Source: Actinomycetospora sp. TBRC 11914 (GTDB lineage: Bacteria; Actinomycetota; Actinomycetes; Mycobacteriales; Pseudonocardiaceae). From it: 64,000 bases of DNA. Shown here piece by piece: positions 50,914 through 58,638 of this stretch. Within the stretch, counting starts at the first letter, position 1. Each line of letters begins with the position of its first letter. Location of the stretch: NCBI RefSeq assembly GCF_012933465.1, contig NZ_JABBND010000001.1, positions 1,054,001 to 1,118,000 on the forward strand, written 5' to 3'. Made by a program: the position numbers and the translations under genes. Below the pieces are notes generated by a model. The model worked only from the letters and a program-made list of their open reading frames with translations. It was not told the DNA's origin and ran no database searches.

Positions 50914-52387
50914 GACCCCGCCGGGCGCGCAGCGCGACCTTGTCGAGCTTCCCGGTCGGGTTGCGGGGCAGGGCGTCGACGACCTCGACGGTGCGCGGGT
51001 GCTTGAACCGCGCGAGCCGGCCGTCGAGGAACGCGACGACGTCGGCCGGGGTCGCGGTGGCGCCCTCGGCGAGCACCACCCACGCGTGCCCGGTCTCGCC
51101 CCACCGCTCGTCCGGCACCCCGACCACCGCCGCGTCGACGACGTCCGGGTGCCCGACGAGCACCCCCTCCACCTCCGCGGGCGAGACGTTCTCGCCGCCG
51201 GAGATGTAGAGGTCCTTGACCCGGTCGACGATGCGGTGGAAGCCCTCGTCGTCGACGGTCGCGACGTCGCCCGAGCGGAACCAGCCCTCGTCGTCGAACG
51301 CCGCCCCGGTCTCGGCGGTGCGCCGCCAGTACCCGTCGACGACGTTCGGGCCGCGGACGAGGATCTCGCCCGCGTCGGAGAGCCGGACGTCGGAGAAGAA
51401 GTGCGGCCGGCCCGCGGTGCCGGTCTTCTCGCGGGCGTGCTCGCGGTCGAGCAGCAGGACGCCGGGCGCGGCCTCGGTCATGCCGTAGCCCTGCAGGAAC
51501 ACGAGCCCCCGCGCGGCGTAGGTCTCGAGCAGCGACGGCGGCACCGGCGCGCCGCCGCAGAGCAGGTAGCGCACGCTGGAGAGGTCGGTGCCGGCGAAGC
51601 GCGGTGAGCGGGCGAGCGCCGCGAACATCGTCGGGACCCCGAACATGACCGTCACGCCCTCGGCCGGCACCAGGTCCAGGGTGCGCTCGACGTCGAACGC
51701 CTCCTCGAGCACCAGCGTGCCGCCCTTGAGCAGCACCGGCAGGCACGTCATCCCGAGCGCCGCGGCGTGGAAGAGCGGCGCGGAGAGCAGGCAGACCTCA
51801 TCGCGCGCGAGGTCGACGTCGACGAGGACGTTGAGGGCGTTCCAGGTCAGGTTCGCGTGGGAGAGCCGCGCCGCCTTGGGCCGGCCGGTGGTGCCGGAGG
51901 TGTAGAGGAGGACGGCGGTGTGGTCGGGGTCGACGTCGACCGGGTCCCGACGATCCGTGGTGGCGGCGATCAGCTCGTCGTAGGTTCCGCCGACCTCCAG
52001 TGTCAGGAACGTGGCGTTGCTGTCACTCGGTGTCCGCAACGACTCTTTCCTGACATCGGCCGCGTGGACGAGGACGCGCGCCTCGGTGTCGGCCAGCGCG
52101 AACACGTGCTCGTCGGGCGCGAGCCGGACGTTGAGCGGGACGAACACCGCGCCGAGGGCCGTCGTCGCGAACAGGGTCTCGACGAAGGCCGGGTGGTTCG
52201 GCCCCAGGTGGGCCACGCGGTCGCCCCGCGCGACGCCGAGACCGGCGAGCCCGGCCGCCAGCGCCCGCGCGCGGTCGTCGAGCTCCGCGTAGGTGACCCG
52301 ACGGGCGCCGTGGACCAGCGCCGTGCGCTCCGGCGTCGCGCGGGCCCGCCGGGCGGTCCAGGAGCCGAGGCCGGGCGGCGGGGTCAT
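50882..52387 (-). CDS. fcs: Hydroxycinnamoyl (feruloyl/p-coumaroyl)-CoA synthetase, with in-frame palindromic insert
   Basis: A 501-residue ANL ligase. AVLLYTSGTTGRPKAARLSH is the phosphate loop, QGYGMTEAAPG the aromatic motif, GWFRSGDVA the Asp region, DLYISGGENVSPAEVE the hinge and PTGKLDKVALR the catalytic Lys. Substrate is inferred from context: the next gene upstream in the operon (3-base gap) is a clear hydroxycinnamoyl-CoA hydratase-lyase. Around residues 111-130 the protein reads VRKESLRTPSDSNATFLTLE, an atypical Lys/Ser/Thr-rich segment encoded by a DNA palindrome (52001-52055). A general fatty acyl-CoA ligase is the alternative. It overlaps the convergent MarR gene. Confidence 0.78.
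   Translation of the reverse strand: MTPPPGLGSWTARRARATPERTALVHGARRVTYAELDDRARALAAGLAGLGVARGDRVAHLGPNHPAFVETLFATTALGAVFVPLNVRLAPDEHVFALADTEARVLVHAADVRKESLRTPSDSNATFLTLEVGGTYDELIAATTDRRDPVDVDPDHTAVLLYTSGTTGRPKAARLSHANLTWNALNVLVDVDLARDEVCLLSAPLFHAAALGMTCLPVLLKGGTLVLEEAFDVERTLDLVPAEGVTVMFGVPTMFAALARSPRFAGTDLSSVRYLLCGGAPVPPSLLETYAARGLVFLQGYGMTEAAPGVLLLDREHAREKTGTAGRPHFFSDVRLSDAGEILVRGPNVVDGYWRRTAETGAAFDDEGWFRSGDVATVDDEGFHRIVDRVKDLYISGGENVSPAEVEGVLVGHPDVVDAAVVGVPDERWGETGHAWVVLAEGATATPADVVAFLDGRLARFKHPRTVEVVDALPRNPTGKLDKVALRARRGPNPPTTTAPG
52001..52055. repeat. Palindromic element within the fcs coding sequence
   Basis: TGTCAGGAA/TTCCTGACA outer arms (perfect, 9 bp) and GTTGC/GCAAC inner arms around a TGTCACTCGGTGTCC centre. 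It is AT-richer than the flanking coding DNA and translates to a segment foreign to the family. Confidence 0.7.
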
Positions 52388-52390
52388 CGC

Positions 52391-53260
52391 TCAGCCGCGC
52401 TCAGCCGCGGCGGAGCCGAACCTGTCGTAGGCGCCGAGGCCGGGGCGGTAGGTCTTGTCGTCGAGGAACTGCTGCAGGCCCCGCTGCTTGCCCTGCTCCG
52501 GGTCGTGGCCGGTCGCGGCGTCGAGCTTGGCGTACAGGTAGTCCTCGGCGGTGTCCCACGACATCTGGCGGACCTTCTTCACGCCGACCTTCGCGGCCCG
52601 CAGCACGTGGGTGTTCATCCCGGCCAGCTTGCCCGCCACCTCGACGGTCCGCTCGCGCAGCCGCTCGCCGGGCACGGCCTCGTTGACCAGCCGCATCGCC
52701 GAGGCCTCCCGGCCGTCGAAGCGCTCCCCGGTCATGACGTACCACTGGGCGTCGCGGGCGGACATCGTCTCGGCGAGCGCCCGGCTGACCAGGCCGCCCG
52801 GCGGGATGCCCCAGTTGACCTCGGAGAGGCCGAAGGAGGCGTCCTCCGCCGCGATCGCGAGGTCGCAGCACACCAGCGGGGTGAACGCGCCGCCGAAGCA
52901 CCAGCCGTTGACCATGGCGATCGTCGGCTTCGGGAAGTGGATGAGCCGGCGCCACTGCCACTCGGCGGAGTCGCGCCGGGCGCGGACTTCGACGTGCGGG
53001 GGCGCCGCGTCCACCTCGCGGAAGTACTCCTGGAGGTCCATCCCGGCCGACCAGGCGTCGCCGCGGCCGGTGAGGACGACGACCCGGACGTCGTCCGCGG
53101 CCTCCAGCCAGTCGAGCGCGGCGATCATCTCCCGGTTCAGGGTCGGGTTCATCGCGTTGCGCTTGTCCGGCCGGTCGAAGAACAGCCAGCCGATCCCGGC
53201 CTCGTCGGGCGCCCGCCCGACCTCGATCCCGACGGTCTCGAACGTGGGCGGCTCGGACAT
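52391..53260 (-). CDS. ech: p-Hydroxycinnamoyl-CoA hydratase/lyase (vanillin synthase type)
   Basis: A 289-residue crotonase-fold enzyme closely resembling Pseudomonas HCHL. KRNAMNPTLNREM, SAGMDLQEYFREVD, PTIAMVNGWCFGGAFTPLV and FGLSEVNWGIPPGG align with it; the Glu of GLSEVNWG, the Met and Tyr of GMDLQEYF, and the Tyr of EDYLYAKLD match known active-site positions. It hydrates feruloyl/coumaroyl/caffeoyl-CoA and splits off acetyl-CoA, leaving vanillin or hydroxybenzaldehydes. The first gene of an operon with fcs; ATG after GGGAGC. A perfect inverted repeat overlaps its probable promoter. No vanillin dehydrogenase gene is in the window. Confidence 0.92.
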   Translation of the reverse strand: MSEPPTFETVGIEVGRAPDEAGIGWLFFDRPDKRNAMNPTLNREMIAALDWLEAADDVRVVVLTGRGDAWSAGMDLQEYFREVDAAPPHVEVRARRDSAEWQWRRLIHFPKPTIAMVNGWCFGGAFTPLVCCDLAIAAEDASFGLSEVNWGIPPGGLVSRALAETMSARDAQWYVMTGERFDGREASAMRLVNEAVPGERLRERTVEVAGKLAGMNTHVLRAAKVGVKKVRQMSWDTAEDYLYAKLDAATGHDPEQGKQRGLQQFLDDKTYRPGLGAYDRFGSAAAERG

Positions 53261-53299
53261 GGGCGTGCTCCCGGGTGGGCGACGGTGCCCGGCGAGAGT

Positions 53300-53314
53300 A
53301 TCAGGATTCCTGAT
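53300..53314. promoter_or_regulatory. ATCAGG-ATT-CCTGAT operator at the ech-fcs promoter
   Basis: Perfect 6-3-6 inverted repeat. On the minus strand it is immediately followed by GATACT, which fits a -10 box, about 35 bases before the ech start. A MarR dimer bound here would block the promoter. Confidence 0.65.
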
Positions 53315-53421
53315 GATTGCGCGGTGGTGCGGGCGGGGTCACGCCGGTCGTGATCACGAGGACGTCGGGCAGGCCGAACGACCCGCGGACCTGCCCCACG
53401 TACCCCTCGACCCGTCAGGGG

Positions 53422-54363
53422 TCAGACGTGCTCCGGCTCCCGCGGCTCCGAGCGCGTCGGCACCGACCCCACATCGACCGACCGCGCCGCCACCCGGCTC
53501 CGGCGGGCGTCGGCGAGCACCGCGAGGGTCACGCCGCCGAGGATCGCCACCTCGCCGGCGAGCGCGAGCGGACCGGGCAGACCGCCCTCGGCGACCGCCG
53601 AGAACACGAACCCCCACGCGGTCTCCAGCGCCATGAGCTGGCTGACCAGCACCGGCGAGAGGTACCCCGCCGCGGCGTGCCAGAGCCGGACCGCCAGCCA
53701 CGAGGACACCAGACCCAGGAACAGCACGACGGCGAGCGCGCGCAGTGGCTGCGCGGGCACCCCCTCGAGGAGCACCAGCGTGACGGCGGCCGGGACGGCC
53801 AGCGCGCCGGCGGCCAGGCCCTGGGCGCCGGCGAGCACGGGCGCGAGGTCGGGCCGGTCGTGGAGGAGCTTGTGCGAGTCCAGCCCATACCAGGACCAGG
53901 ACGCGAGCGCGAGCACCGCGAGCCCCAGCCCGACCAGGGCGGAGAGCGACCAGTCCTGTCCGGGGCCGACGTGGAGCAGCACCTGGCCGACGCCGACGAG
54001 CGCGAGCGCCGGGACGAGGCCGGCCACGCGGCCGGTCCCCCGGGCCGAGACCAGCGCCATCACGACCGGGACGAGGCCGATGGTCGCGACGGCGACCGTG
54101 GGCCCGGCGAGGCGGACCGACACGGCGACGAGGGCGTAGTAGAGCACCGAGCCGGTCAGCGCGTGCGCGATCACGCGGCCCCACGGGACGTCCGCCCGCA
54201 GGACCCGCCTGACCTGGGGCAACGACACCGCCCCGAACGCCACGAACCGTCCCGTCGCCAGCAGCAGCGCGGGCGCGAGCGGCGCCAGTCCGGGCGCCAC
54301 GAACACCGCTCCCCATGCCGCCCCGGCGATCACCATCGCCAGCAGGGCCACCTTCCTCGTCAT
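53422..54363 (-). CDS. EamA-family (DMT) transporter
   Basis: A 313-residue protein with about ten hydrophobic helices in two five-helix halves, the EamA arrangement. The start reads VIAGAAWGAVFVAPGLAP and the second half has LALASWSWYGLDSHKL and FSAVAEGGLPGPLALAGE. Such proteins export amino acids or metabolites. An Lrp/AsnC regulator gene diverges from it 80 bases away, and Lrp proteins frequently control neighbouring amino acid exporters, so an amino acid substrate is plausible. ATG 54363 by family start; close GGAAG upstream. Confidence 0.83.
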   Translation of the reverse strand: MTRKVALLAMVIAGAAWGAVFVAPGLAPLAPALLLATGRFVAFGAVSLPQVRRVLRADVPWGRVIAHALTGSVLYYALVAVSVRLAGPTVAVATIGLVPVVMALVSARGTGRVAGLVPALALVGVGQVLLHVGPGQDWSLSALVGLGLAVLALASWSWYGLDSHKLLHDRPDLAPVLAGAQGLAAGALAVPAAVTLVLLEGVPAQPLRALAVVLFLGLVSSWLAVRLWHAAAGYLSPVLVSQLMALETAWGFVFSAVAEGGLPGPLALAGEVAILGGVTLAVLADARRSRVAARSVDVGSVPTRSEPREPEHV

Positions 54364-54443
54364 GCTTCCAGCGTGCGCCCGCGGAGGTGGGCGATGCCGG
54401 GCGATCTCGGACGCCGCGGACCCCGATGGTGCACGATCCACCC

Positions 54444-54926
54444 ATGACGAGCTCGACGACTGAACGTTCCGCCCACCTCGACCGGATCGACCGCGCGATC
54501 CTCGCCCACCTCGTCGACCACGGGCGCTCCAGCCTGGCCGACCTCGCCGAGTCCGTGTCGATCTCGGCGTCCTCGGCGCAGCGGCGGATGCGGCGGCTGG
54601 AGACCGAGCACGTGATCCGCGGCTACCGGGCCGTCCTCGATCCGGAGGCGATCGGCCGCTCCCTCGTCGTCCACCTCTCGGTGGTGCTCGTCGACCACGG
54701 CTCGGAGACCGTGAGCCGCTTCGAGCGCTGGATCGTCGACCTCGACGGGCTGGTGAGCTGCCACCACGTGACCGGCGACGTGGACTACCTGCTGCGCGTC
54801 GACGTCGCCGACGTGCACGCCCTCGACGTCCTGCTGCGTCGGACCCTCGCCCAGGTGCCGGGGGTCGCGCGGTTCACGACGATGGTCGCGACGTCGGCCC
54901 TGGTGGACCGCTTCTCGCGCCTGTGA
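54444..54926 (+). CDS. Lrp/AsnC-family regulator
   Basis: A 160-residue regulator. Residues 10-58 hold the helix-turn-helix (LDRIDRAILAHLVDHGRSSL; SISASSAQRRMRRLE). Residues 70-155 form the RAM (alpha-beta sandwich) domain, with HHVTGDVDYLLRVDVADV and PGVARFTTMVA, which binds amino acids and oligomerises. ATG 54444 lacks a ribosome site; CACGAT 12 bases upstream may be a -10 element, suggesting a leaderless mRNA. The likely target is the divergent EamA transporter. Its stop abuts the pobA stop with no gap. Confidence 0.9.
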   Translation: MTSSTTERSAHLDRIDRAILAHLVDHGRSSLADLAESVSISASSAQRRMRRLETEHVIRGYRAVLDPEAIGRSLVVHLSVVLVDHGSETVSRFERWIVDLDGLVSCHHVTGDVDYLLRVDVADVHALDVLLRRTLAQVPGVARFTTMVATSALVDRFSRL

Positions 54927-56117
54927 CTACGCGCCGCCCAGCGCGAGCCCCCGGTAGTTCTCGGCGATCGTGCGGCGCTCGCTGTCCGAGGACTCGATGA
55001 GCCGCAGGTGCGAGAGCGCCAGCTGCTCGTCGAACGGGTCGGCACCGGGGTCGCGGTGCAGCATCGTCGTCATCGTCCAGGAGAAGTGCGAGGCCCTCCA
55101 GACGCGGCGCAGCGCGGTCCCGGAGTAGGCGTCGAGCAGCGCCTCGTCCTTGGACGCGTACCACTCCCCCAGCGCCTCGGCGAGGAGCCGGACGTCGGCG
55201 ACGGCGAGGTTGAGCCCCTTCGCGCCGGTCGGCGGGACGATGTGGGCGGCGTCGCCGGCCAGGAAGAGCCGCCCGTGGCGCATCGGCGCGCCGACGAAGC
55301 TGCGCATCGCGGTGACCGACTTGTCGGTGATCGGGCCCCGCGCCAGCGTGAACGACCCATCGTCGAGCGCGAACCGGTCCGCGAGCTCGTCCCAGATCGC
55401 GTCGTCCGACCACGACGACGCGTCGGTGCCGTTGGGCACCTGGATGTAGGCCCGGGTCACCGTCGGCGAGCGCATCGAGGCCAGCGCGAACCCGCGGGCG
55501 CCGCGGGCGTAGATCAGCTCGTGCGACGACGGCGCGACGTCGGCGAGGATCCCGAGCCACGAGTACGGGTAGACCCGCTCGTAGGTCGTCACCCGCGACG
55601 CCGGGATCGCCGCGCGGGCGACGCCGTGGAACCCGTCCGCGCCCACGACGACGTCGGCGCGCAGCTCGCGCTCGACGCCCTCGTACCGGTAGCGCACCCG
55701 CGGCGCGTCGGTGCCCACGTCCTCGACGGCGAGCACCTCGGCGGAGAACAGCAGGGGCTCGCCCTGCTCGAGGCGCAGCGCGATGAGGTCCTTGGTGATC
55801 TCGGTCTGGGCCCAGATCATGACGTTGCGGCCGGTCAGCTCCTGCATGTCCACCCGCACGCCGCGCCCGTCGAACCGCAGCTCGAACCCGTCGTGCGGCA
55901 GGCCGAGCCGGTCCATGCGCCCGGCGGCGCCGATCTCGCGGAGCACGTCGACGGTGCCGTGCTCGAGGATGCCCGCGCGCTGCCGGGTCTCCACGCGCTC
56001 GCGGGGCCGCGCCTCGAGGACCACCGAGTCGATCCCGCGGGCCCGCAGCAGGTGCGAGAGCAACAGGCCCGCCGGGCCGCCGCCGACGATCGCGACCTGG
56101 GTGCGCTCGGCGCTCAC
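54927..56117 (-). CDS. pobA: 4-hydroxybenzoate 3-monooxygenase
   Basis: A 396-residue flavoprotein hydroxylase, the normal length for PobA. VAIVGGGPAGLLLSHLL binds FAD near residue 8, RQRAGILEHGTVDVLRE near 45 and VVGADGFHGVARAAIP near 158 are PobA-like, and GDAAHIVPPTGAKGLNLA near 288 contacts the flavin. It hydroxylates 4-hydroxybenzoate to protocatechuate with NAD(P)H and O2. It is the last gene of a pcaH-pcaG-pobA operon and overlaps pcaG by 4 bases (GTGA). The order joins the enzyme making protocatechuate to the enzyme that cleaves it. Confidence 0.95.
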   Translation of the reverse strand: MSAERTQVAIVGGGPAGLLLSHLLRARGIDSVVLEARPRERVETRQRAGILEHGTVDVLREIGAAGRMDRLGLPHDGFELRFDGRGVRVDMQELTGRNVMIWAQTEITKDLIALRLEQGEPLLFSAEVLAVEDVGTDAPRVRYRYEGVERELRADVVVGADGFHGVARAAIPASRVTTYERVYPYSWLGILADVAPSSHELIYARGARGFALASMRSPTVTRAYIQVPNGTDASSWSDDAIWDELADRFALDDGSFTLARGPITDKSVTAMRSFVGAPMRHGRLFLAGDAAHIVPPTGAKGLNLAVADVRLLAEALGEWYASKDEALLDAYSGTALRRVWRASHFSWTMTTMLHRDPGADPFDEQLALSHLRLIESSDSERRTIAENYRGLALGGA

Positions 56118-56734
56118 GCCCCCTCGCCCCGACCTGCGCTGGTCGAGCTCCGCTCCGCTCCGTCCCCGAGGAAGTCCAGGAACACCGTCTCCCCGGGGCC
56201 CTGGAGCCGGACGTCGAAGCGGTAGCCCGGGCCGCCGAACCAGCCGTCGGGCACGGCCAGCAGCGTCGCCGCGCGCTCCGGGGGCAGCGAGGCGAGCAGC
56301 GGGTCGGCCGCGTTCGCCTCGGTGTGGTTCGGGAAGTAGACGCGGGTGAAGAGGTGGTGCAGCAACCCGCGCGCGAACACCGTCACCGCCAGGTGCGGGG
56401 CTTCGGAGGTCCCGACGACGGCGGCCGGGCGCAGCGTGCGCACGGCGTAGTCCCCGGCGCGGTCGGTCGGCACCCGGGCGAACCCGGTGAAGGTGCGGCC
56501 GTCGCGGGCCATCGACCCGCCGCGGGTGGGCAGCTGCCCGTCGGGGCCGGCCTGCCAGAACTCCAGCAGGGCGTCCGGCACCGGCACGCCCGCGCCGTCG
56601 CGGACCGTGCCGTGCAGCGAGATCGCGCCCGCGGTGCCGGGCGCGACGACGTCGCCGCCCCCGGAGAAGGGCAGCCCGAACGCGAAGAACGGGCCGACCG
56701 TCTGCGAGGGGGTCGGTTCGGAGGTGGCCGTCAT
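56114..56734 (-). CDS. pcaG: Protocatechuate 3,4-dioxygenase alpha subunit
   Basis: A 206-residue intradiol dioxygenase subunit. TPSQTVGPFFAFGLP near residue 8 is the usual PcaG start, and HLAVTVFARGLLHHLFTRVY and YRFDVRLQGPGETVFLDF follow. It lacks the iron ligands of the beta subunit, as expected, and pairs with PcaH. The C-terminus has about 14 extra Ser/Gly/Arg-rich residues. ATG 56734 is 4 bases past the pcaH stop. Part of the pcaH-pcaG-pobA operon. Confidence 0.93.
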   Translation of the reverse strand: MTATSEPTPSQTVGPFFAFGLPFSGGGDVVAPGTAGAISLHGTVRDGAGVPVPDALLEFWQAGPDGQLPTRGGSMARDGRTFTGFARVPTDRAGDYAVRTLRPAAVVGTSEAPHLAVTVFARGLLHHLFTRVYFPNHTEANAADPLLASLPPERAATLLAVPDGWFGGPGYRFDVRLQGPGETVFLDFLGDGAERSSTSAGRGEGA

Positions 56735-56738
56735 CGCC

Positions 56739-57527
56739 TCACACCTCGTCCGGGTCGGGCGGGGTGGCGCCGGGACCGTCGAGCACGATGTCCCACTGGT
56801 AGCCCAGCGCCCACTCCGCGACGGTCGTGTCGTGGTCGTAGCGCGCGATCATCCGCTGCTGCGCCTTCTCGTCGGTGACCGACGAGAAGATCGGGTCCAG
56901 CGCGAAGAGCTGGTCGCCCGGGAAGTACATCTGCGTGACGAGGCGCTGCGTGAACGCCGTCCCGAACAGCGAGAAGTGGATGTGCGCCGGCCGCCACGCG
57001 TTGTGGTGGTTCCGCCACGGGTAGGCGCCGGGCTTGATCGTCACGAAGCGGTAGCGGCCGTCGTCGTCGGTCAGACAGCGGCCGCCGCCGAAGAAGTGCG
57101 GGTCGAGCGGCGCCGGGTGCAGGTCGCCGTCGTGGCGGTAGCGCCCGGCGGCGTTGGCCTGCCAGACCTCGACGAGCTGGCCCCGCACCGGCCGGCCGGA
57201 CGCGTCGAGCACCCGCCCGGTGACGACGATCCGCTCGCCGAGGGGCTCCCCGGTCGAGCGGATCGTGAGGTCGGCGTCGATCGGGGCGACGTCCTGGGGA
57301 CCGAACACCGGCGCGGTCCGCTCGACGGCACTCGGCGACGCGACCACCAGCGGCTGGGTGGGCGCCCGCAGGGCCGTCGACCGGTAGGGCCCGTAGGCGC
57401 GGTCGGGGTGGCCGCCGCGCAGGGGCGGCGCGCTCGTGGCGGCGAGGATCTCGGCGGTGACGCGGTCCTGCTCGGTGGCTTCTCGCGCGGGACTCCCCGC
57501 GGACGGGTCGGCGGGTGGCGTGCTCAC
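56739..57527 (-). CDS. pcaH: Protocatechuate 3,4-dioxygenase beta subunit
   Basis: A 262-residue catalytic subunit. Iron ligands can be placed: Tyr in NAAGRYRHDGD, Tyr in IKPGAYPW, and two His in WRPAHIHFSLFG. LIVEVWQ-type LVEVWQANAAG precedes them. It opens protocatechuate between its two hydroxyls to give 3-carboxymuconate, the PcaB substrate. First gene of the operon. GTG 57527 is chosen; ATG 57557 is an in-frame alternative. A perfect inverted repeat between it and the divergent IclR gene is the probable control site. Confidence 0.93.
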   Translation of the reverse strand: MSTPPADPSAGSPAREATEQDRVTAEILAATSAPPLRGGHPDRAYGPYRSTALRAPTQPLVVASPSAVERTAPVFGPQDVAPIDADLTIRSTGEPLGERIVVTGRVLDASGRPVRGQLVEVWQANAAGRYRHDGDLHPAPLDPHFFGGGRCLTDDDGRYRFVTIKPGAYPWRNHHNAWRPAHIHFSLFGTAFTQRLVTQMYFPGDQLFALDPIFSSVTDEKAQQRMIARYDHDTTVAEWALGYQWDIVLDGPGATPPDPDEV

Positions 57528-57569
57528 GACGCCCAGAGTGGCGGGGATCGCGGGCATGCGAGAGGCTGC

Positions 57570-57586
57570 CTTCCGTTCACCGGAAG
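57570..57586. promoter_or_regulatory. CTTCCG-TTCAC-CGGAAG operator between pcaH and the IclR gene
   Basis: Perfect 6-5-6 inverted repeat in the 76-base gap between the divergent starts (57527 and 57604). Its right arm lies just before the IclR ribosome site AAAGGAG, so binding could both activate the operon and limit the regulator. Confidence 0.65.
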
Positions 57587-57603
57587 CAAAGGAGCCGCCG
57601 GGC

Positions 57604-58521
57604 GTGTCGTCGACGACCGATGCCGAACCGAGCCCCGAAGCCCGCGCTCCGCGACCCCGGGGACGTGCCCGCCGCGGGCTGCCCGAGGGCAGCGGGCTGA
57701 GCTCCTCGAGTGGCCGCCGCGCCCCCAGCGTCACCGGCCGCGTCTTCTCGATCCTCGAGGCGTTCGACGGCGACCACCGGGCGCTCACCCTCACCGAGAT
57801 CGCCCGGGCCGCCGCGCTGCCGGTCTCCACGGCGCACCGCCTGGTGGGCGAGCTGGCCGCCTGGGGCGCGCTCGAGCGGGGCCCCGACGGCGCCTACCGG
57901 ATCGGGCTGCGGCTCTGGGAGGTCGGCTCGCTGGCCCCGCGCAGCGTCGGCCTCCGCGAGCGGGCCATGCCGATCCTCGAGGACCTCTACGAGGCGGTCC
58001 GCCAGAACGTCCAGCTGGCGGTCCGCGACGGCCACGAGATCGTCTACGTCGAACGGCTGGCGCACCCGGAGGCGGTGCGGGTGTTCTCGCGCGTCGGTGG
58101 CCGGTGGCCGCTGCACCCGACCGCCGTCGGTCAGGTGCTGCTCGCGTACGCCCCGCCGGTGGTGCAGGAGTCGGTGCTCGCCGAACGGCTGGCCGCCTAC
58201 ACGTCGCGGACCATCACCGACCCGGCCGTGCTGCGGCGGGTGCTCGCCGCGGTGCGCCGCGACGGGGTGGCGGTGTGCGACGGCATGATCGACCTCGCCG
58301 CGCTCTCGGTCGCGGCCCCCGTCCGCGGGGAGGACGACACCGTCGTCGCCGCCCTGTCGGTGGTCGTCCCGTCGCCGAGCGAGGGCGGCGGGATCGAGCC
58401 CCGGACGCTGGTGCCGGCGGTGCGGGCCGCCGCGCGCGGCATCTCGCGGGCGCTCGGCGCCCCGACCGCGCTGCGCTCCGACGCCGTGCCCCGCGCGGAG
58501 GGGCGGCGCGCCGAGTCGTGA
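57604..58521 (+). CDS. IclR-family regulator of the pca/pob operon
   Basis: A 305-residue regulator. The first 40 residues are Pro/Arg/Ser-rich and disordered. The helix-turn-helix is at about 45-90 (LTEIARAAALPVSTAHRLVG). The GAF-like effector domain has VYVERLAHPEAVRVFSRVGG, HPTAVGQVLLAYAPP and GMIDLAALSVAAPVRGED. IclR proteins of this type (PcaR, PobR, PcaU) respond to protocatechuate, 4-hydroxybenzoate or beta-ketoadipate. It diverges from pcaH with an operator between, the standard arrangement. GTG 57604 has AAAGGAG 9 bases upstream. Confidence 0.9.
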   Translation: MSSTTDAEPSPEARAPRPRGRARRGLPEGSGLSSSSGRRAPSVTGRVFSILEAFDGDHRALTLTEIARAAALPVSTAHRLVGELAAWGALERGPDGAYRIGLRLWEVGSLAPRSVGLRERAMPILEDLYEAVRQNVQLAVRDGHEIVYVERLAHPEAVRVFSRVGGRWPLHPTAVGQVLLAYAPPVVQESVLAERLAAYTSRTITDPAVLRRVLAAVRRDGVAVCDGMIDLAALSVAAPVRGEDDTVVAALSVVVPSPSEGGGIEPRTLVPAVRAAARGISRALGAPTALRSDAVPRAEGRRAES

Positions 58522-58543
58522 CGGCGCCCCTCGCCCCCGTGCC

Positions 58544-58601
58544 AGCAATGGCACATTCCTCCCGTCCAGCGCCAGAACGGCGCCGCTCACCCACCGACGG
58601 G
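58544..58601 (+). repeat. Third copy of the palindromic repeat, intergenic
   Basis: AGCAATGGCACATTCCTCCCG starts the copy (first 20 bases shown as AGCAATGGCACATTCCTCCC); it continues through AACGGCGCCGCTCA and aligns along its length with the two coding copies at 26.6-26.8 kb, with about ten mismatches. It lies 22 bases after the IclR stop. Confidence 0.65.
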
Positions 58602-58618
58602 TAGCGCACCCGTTGGTC

Positions 58619-58632
58619 CGAACGGTCGTTCG
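58619..58632. promoter_or_regulatory. CGAACG-GT-CGTTCG palindrome upstream of the lipase gene
   Basis: Perfect 6-2-6 inverted repeat ending 6 bases before the GTG start of the secreted lipase. Possible operator; the regulator is not known. Confidence 0.4.
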
Positions 58633-58638
58633 AGGTGC

